A stretch of 7,273 nt of DNA from Desulfuromusa sp. (GTDB lineage: Bacteria > Desulfobacterota > Desulfuromonadia > Desulfuromonadales > Geopsychrobacteraceae): the NCBI GenBank assembly GCA_021157505.1, contig JAGGWI010000119.1, forward strand, positions 1 to 7,273, read 5' to 3'. Within the stretch, counting starts at the first letter, position 1. Each line of letters begins with the position of its first letter. This document shows positions 5,579 through 7,273 of the stretch, one piece after another. The notes below the pieces were generated by a model. The model was not told where the DNA came from, made no database searches, and was given only the letters and a program-made list of their open reading frames with translations. The translations under genes and the position numbers were made by a program.

Positions 5579-5767
5579 CTATTTATTCGTTTCAGCGGGC
5601 AGGCAACCAAGGATGAAACCGATCACTAAACCGAAAAGAGCCCCTGACCAGGGACTGGATGTAGCACCTCAGGTACTGCCGGCACATTGACCCAAATAAC
5701 CCAGTAGTGCTCCCGACAAACCACCGATAAGAGTGAGGACGACTATTTTTAAAAACCGTTTTTTCAT
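5579..5767 (-). CDS. small membrane selenoprotein with in-frame TGA (Sec33), DUF6132-like
   Basis: The frame runs from ATG 5767 to TAG 5579-5581 and is 62 residues if the TGA at 5669-5671 (codon 33) is read as selenocysteine. Both sides of the TGA form one coherent protein. There is a basic start (MKKR), a Gly-zipper membrane helix (about 5-26, GGLSGALLGYLG), a polar redox-like loop C28-A-G-S-T-U33-GATSSPW, and a second Gly-zipper helix (about 42-55, GALFGLVIGFILG). From memory, small DUF6132-type proteins have the same layout, with CxxGxC-PITSNPW between two such helices; Sec replaces the second Cys of the CX4C pair. A SECIS-like hairpin follows the TGA. Function is unknown; a membrane thiol/selenol redox or metal role is inference. 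The ribosome-binding site is weak and an in-frame TGA precedes the ATG. The main alternative is a nonsense-mutated pseudogene or sequencing error. Confidence 0.72.
5639..5656 (-). promoter_or_regulatory. candidate bacterial SECIS element (SelB-binding hairpin)
   Basis: On the minus strand, AGTCCCT and AGGGGCT pair as a 7-bp stem (one U-G pair) with the 4-base loop GGTC. The loop begins 19 bases after the TGA. Bacterial SECIS hairpins lie directly 3' of the UGA, with the apical loop about 16-37 nt away and G in the first two loop positions; the E. coli fdhF loop contains GGUC at 18 nt. The hairpin also lies inside the coding frame, as bacterial SECIS elements do. Confidence 0.7.
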
Positions 5768-5888
5768 TCAGTGAGCCACAGCAATCAAGCAATAAGAACT
5801 ATTCACAACATTTCTCGCCCCTGTCATCTGCCACAAAGAACAATACCAGAAAAATCAAAATCGGTTCCGTCAATTTTTTTACAGATAG

Positions 5889-5916
5889 TTGAAAATTTGG
5901 AAATCTGCGATATAGT
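5889..5916 (+). promoter_or_regulatory. sigma70-type promoter on the plus strand
   Basis: TTGAAA (5889-5894, 5 of 6) is 16 bases upstream of TATAGT (5911-5916, 5 of 6), predicting a start near 5923. It is the only good plus-strand promoter noticed in the window, and no plus-strand protein gene follows it. Confidence 0.5.
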
Positions 5917-5922
5917 ATATAT

Positions 5923-6071
5923 AGCAGGAAAGGAGGAACGCCTATCGAAGAGAAAACAGCGCAGTTGAGCAGGTATTCCATCAATTCGGCACTGAGAGGT
6001 TCCGGATAATCCCGTGATCAGGGAATTTAATCATTCAATACAGAAGGCTCGCGCAATAGTGGCGAGCCTTT
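5923..6071 (+). ncRNA. candidate small non-coding RNA, GGA-rich
   Basis: The predicted transcript runs from the promoter to the 9-bp GC-rich hairpin at 6044-6070, about 150 nt. The 5' end contains three GGA triplets in AGGAAAGGAGGAA, with two more GGA further on (CGGAT, GGGAA). GGAACGCCT and AGGTATTCC can pair around 5932-5979 (one mismatch, one G-U), and ATTCGG with CCGGAT further along. Repeated GGA in or near hairpins is typical of CsrA-sequestering RNAs, but the match is loose. It does not fit 6S, tmRNA, SRP RNA, tRNA-Sec or a GEMM riboswitch as far as I can tell. It could also be antisense to a leader on the minus strand. Confidence 0.35.
6044..6070. terminator. GC-rich hairpin, likely bidirectional terminator
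   Basis: AAGGCTCGC (6044-6052) and GCGAGCCTT (6062-6070) form a perfect 9-bp stem with a 9-base loop. It lies 24 bases after the stop of the minus-strand membrane-protein gene and at the end of the candidate plus-strand RNA. The T runs are short (three T on plus, two on minus), so termination may be incomplete. Confidence 0.55.
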
Positions 6072-6094
6072 CACTGTGTATGGAGTGACAAAAG

Positions 6095-6307
6095 TTACTG
6101 ATCGCCGGGGAAAGTACCAAAGGCCAGATAAATAAAGCCGACAACAATCACATAGAAAAAAGCGATAAACAGCCCTCGTACCATAAATTTTGCAATCAGC
6201 TCCCCCACCTTTTGGGGTTTATTTTTATCCAGAATAAAAGACCAGATCAGTGCCGAAATAACCGCAATAAGAACACCGATGATATAAATTGTTTCAGGAT
6301 TTGGCAT
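6095..6307 (-). CDS. small two-helix membrane protein, function unknown
   Basis: A 70-residue protein with two hydrophobic segments, about 7-26 (IYIIGVLIAVISALIWSFIL) and 46-64. They are joined by a Lys-rich loop (DKNKPQKVGE), and a short FGTFPGDQ tail follows. By the positive-inside rule the loop is probably cytoplasmic, with both ends outside. I do not recognise a family. The ATG at 6307 has GAG 6-7 bases upstream and AAAGGA further away, a mediocre binding site. It is a single gene: the outer-membrane gene upstream has its own terminator and a hairpin terminator follows its stop. Codon use looks like that of its neighbours. Confidence 0.65.
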   Translation of the reverse strand: MPNPETIYIIGVLIAVISALIWSFILDKNKPQKVGELIAKFMVRGLFIAFFYVIVVGFIYLAFGTFPGDQ

Positions 6308-6342
6308 GACGCTCGTTCTATCCTTTATGTATTGGGGTAGAA

Positions 6343-6356
6343 ATTACGCGTGTAAT
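6343..6356. promoter_or_regulatory. possible operator: ATTAC-GCGT-GTAAT inverted repeat
   Basis: Perfect 5-bp arms (6343-6347, 6352-6356) around GCGT lie 36 bases upstream of the membrane-protein start. On the minus strand the sequence TTGTGA begins just upstream of it, so the palindrome would overlap a weak promoter. The regulator is unknown. Confidence 0.25.
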
Positions 6357-6482
6357 ACTATCACAACTTGAAAACATTTTAGAAAATCATCCCAAAGCGA
6401 CCTGGTAGTCACCCGATGAATAAGCTGCCCCCAAAAACTTACTCCTGTTCAGCTAGTACGTCCCCCCTACCGTGCGCACATA

Positions 6483-6514
6483 AAAAAGCAGGGGCATTTC
6501 TGACCCTGCTTTTT
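6483..6514. terminator. strong intrinsic terminator of the outer-membrane protein gene
   Basis: AAAAAGCAGGG (6483-6493) and CCCTGCTTTTT (6504-6514) form a perfect 11-bp stem with a 10-base loop. On the minus strand it begins 27 bases after the TGA and ends in TTTTTT, a classic rho-independent terminator. The A/T flanks make it potentially bidirectional, but no plus-strand gene approaches it. Confidence 0.85.
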
Positions 6515-6541
6515 CGAGATAGAATTGTCAGTATTATTTTA

Positions 6542-7144
6542 TCAAAAGCCGTAACGAAGACCAAGCAAAACGTTATGGGAGTAGTACTCAAGATCAGTAC
6601 CATCAATATCAGGATCTGCAGTACCAAAGAAGCGATATTGAAGTTCAACGACTATTTGTTTTGTTATGGGGTATCCAACACCCAGCATCAACTGATATGC
6701 CACAACAGTGTCATCATCGTTGCTAAAATCATCAAAGTCGAAATCGACATTAGCAACACCTAGCCCCCCACCGATAGAAGTTATAAACCGGGTTTCATTC
6801 TTAAAATCATAATAAACATTTCCCATAAGGGAAGTAGTCGTAACATCTCCATCAATAGAACGCGATCCTAAACCGCTAAATTTCACGTCATCTAAATCAT
6901 TTTTTCTTGCACCAATTTCAGCTTCGATTCGAGCCCCATTGAAAATGGATGTACCAAGGGCGACCGTCGCGGCACCACCCCCGTCATAAGTTATTTTACC
7001 TGAGTGACCATCTTCTTTAAAATCGGAGTGCATAAGAAAAGAAGCACCTAAGTTTCCTGAAACATAGGCCCCCGCAGAAGCAGTAGACACAGCAAATCCA
7101 ACAAAAATGACAAGCGAGAGCAATACTACTAAAGCTTTTTTCAT
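6542..7144 (-). CDS. outer-membrane beta-barrel protein (8-strand, OmpA-barrel-like porin family)
   Basis: A 200-residue secreted protein. The signal peptide is MKKALVVLLSLVIFVGFAVS followed by TASA, with cleavage expected after A24 before GAYVSG. The mature part has alternating amphipathic strands (GAYVSGNLGASF, ATVALGTSIFNGARIEAEIGA, TSLMGNVYYDF, FITSIGGGLGVANVDFDFD, AYQLMLGVGYPI, IVVELQYRFFG, HNVLLGLRYGF). Acidic loops lie between them (FDDFSNDDD, DPDIDGTD) and the protein ends in Phe, the BamA recognition signature. Size and strand count suit an eight-stranded barrel of the OMP_b-brl type; there is no peptidoglycan-binding domain. I take ATG 7144 rather than the longer frame from 7252, because the signal peptide starts here and AAGGA precedes it by 9 bases. 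It has its own terminator. The specific function is unknown. Confidence 0.85.
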   Translation of the reverse strand: MKKALVVLLSLVIFVGFAVSTASAGAYVSGNLGASFLMHSDFKEDGHSGKITYDGGGAATVALGTSIFNGARIEAEIGARKNDLDDVKFSGLGSRSIDGDVTTTSLMGNVYYDFKNETRFITSIGGGLGVANVDFDFDDFSNDDDTVVAYQLMLGVGYPITKQIVVELQYRFFGTADPDIDGTDLEYYSHNVLLGLRYGF

Positions 7145-7199
7145 GGTTTTCTTTCCTTCCAGGCAGGGGTCAACTAATAAATGTTTATGAATTAAAATT

Positions 7200-7205
7200 A
7201 TTATA
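7200..7205 (-). promoter_or_regulatory. likely -10 element of the outer-membrane protein gene
   Basis: A perfect TATAAT on the minus strand lies in a very AT-rich stretch and would start transcription near 7193, giving a leader of about 50 nt. No good -35 is present at 16-18 bases, so an activator or an UP-like AT-rich element may help. Confidence 0.35.
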
Positions 7206-7231
7206 TATTTAATTTCTGACAAATTTCTACA

Positions 7232-7257
7232 AAAAAATGAAAATATTTTCATTTTTT
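7232..7257. promoter_or_regulatory. 26-bp perfect AT-rich palindrome upstream of the outer-membrane gene
   Basis: The 13-bp arms (AAAAAATGAAAAT and its complement) meet without a loop, centred between 7244 and 7245. The core TGAAAAT-ATTTTCA resembles a Fur-family inverted repeat, but with no central base (7-0-7 instead of 7-1-7). It lies about 27 bp upstream of the -10. It could be an operator or the terminator of a gene to the right; T runs flank it on both strands. Confidence 0.4.
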
Positions 7258-7273
7258 ACTCTACTGGAGATAA

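Larger units (their letters stand above)
5768..6094. other. 327-bp region without a convincing protein gene; carries a plus-strand promoter and candidate small RNA
   Basis: A minus-strand frame (5799-5981, starting MEYLLNCAVF) is open for 60 codons but lacks a ribosome-binding site and resembles no family, so I do not call it a gene. The plus strand has a strong promoter match (5889-5916), a perfect AGGAGG (5930-5935) with no start codon at normal spacing, and a GC-rich hairpin at 6044-6070. The most economical reading is a non-coding RNA gene. Confidence 0.4.

Noticed and set aside
5592..5792. Minus-strand frame of 66 codons over the selenoprotein region
   Set aside because: It is in a different frame from the Gly-zipper membrane protein, is Cys/Arg/Trp-rich with no coherent features, and has no binding site. 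It is a shadow of the TGA-containing gene.
5799..5984. Minus-strand frame MEYLLNCAVF..., about 60 residues, hydrophobic in parts
   Set aside because: It has no ribosome-binding site, no recognised family and no good promoter, and it overlaps a strong opposite-strand promoter. It cannot be excluded as a small orphan, but support is too weak.
6416..6763. Plus-strand 115-codon frame
   Set aside because: It crosses a strong terminator and is antisense to the outer-membrane protein; no binding site or family is visible.
7145..7252. 36-residue N-terminal extension of the outer-membrane protein
   Set aside because: It would start inside the AT palindrome and bury a clean signal peptide. ATG 7144 has its own AAGGA site.

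Overview
The window is a bacterial chromosomal segment of about 45-50% GC by eye. Nearly every gene is on the minus strand, so it reads naturally from right to left. The content is mostly housekeeping and small conserved genes: an rRNA uracil methyltransferase, a LysA-type decarboxylase with an AsnC/Lrp regulator, a YrbG-type cation/Ca2+ exchanger, two small zinc-binding proteins and an outer-membrane barrel with a C-terminal Phe. The barrel makes it Gram-negative. The apparent selenocysteine use, the divergent decarboxylase and the REP/RAYT-like palindromes would suit a Desulfuromonas/Geobacter-like (Desulfobacterota) organism. That placement is inference; a gammaproteobacterium is not excluded.

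From right to left. (1) 7273-6482: an outer-membrane beta-barrel gene (6542-7144) with an AT-rich leader, a 26-bp perfect palindrome upstream and a strong terminator (6483-6514). (2) 6307-6095: a 70-residue protein with two membrane segments. (3) 6094-5768: no convincing protein gene, but a good plus-strand sigma70-type promoter (5889-5916), about 150 nt of GGA-rich sequence and a 9-bp GC-rich hairpin, which together suggest a small RNA. (4) 5767-5579: the main discovery, a 62-codon membrane protein interrupted by an in-frame TGA at codon 33. The TGA sits where a CX4C motif would have its second Cys and is followed at the right distance by a bacterial SECIS-like hairpin with a GGUC loop. I read it as an unannotated selenoprotein. 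(5) 5462-4962 and 4851-4639: a YbeL/DUF1451-like zinc-ribbon protein and a SEC-C motif protein. (6) 4569-4541: a perfect 12-bp inverted repeat of the kind linked to REP/RAYT elements. (7) 4507-3527: the exchanger. (8) 3526-3234: a repeat-rich intergenic stretch. (9) 3233-150: the operon lrp-like, lysA-like, rlmD-like, with gaps of 13 and 2 bp, driven by a TTGACA promoter that may give a leaderless regulator mRNA. (10) 149-1: a possible C-terminal fragment of a plus-strand gene, converging on rlmD.

The operon couples an AsnC/Lrp sensor to an amino-acid decarboxylase, so the regulator probably senses a lysine/DAP-pathway or other amino acid and controls the decarboxylase. The rRNA methyltransferase appears to be carried along by translational coupling. 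The other genes look like independent single units.
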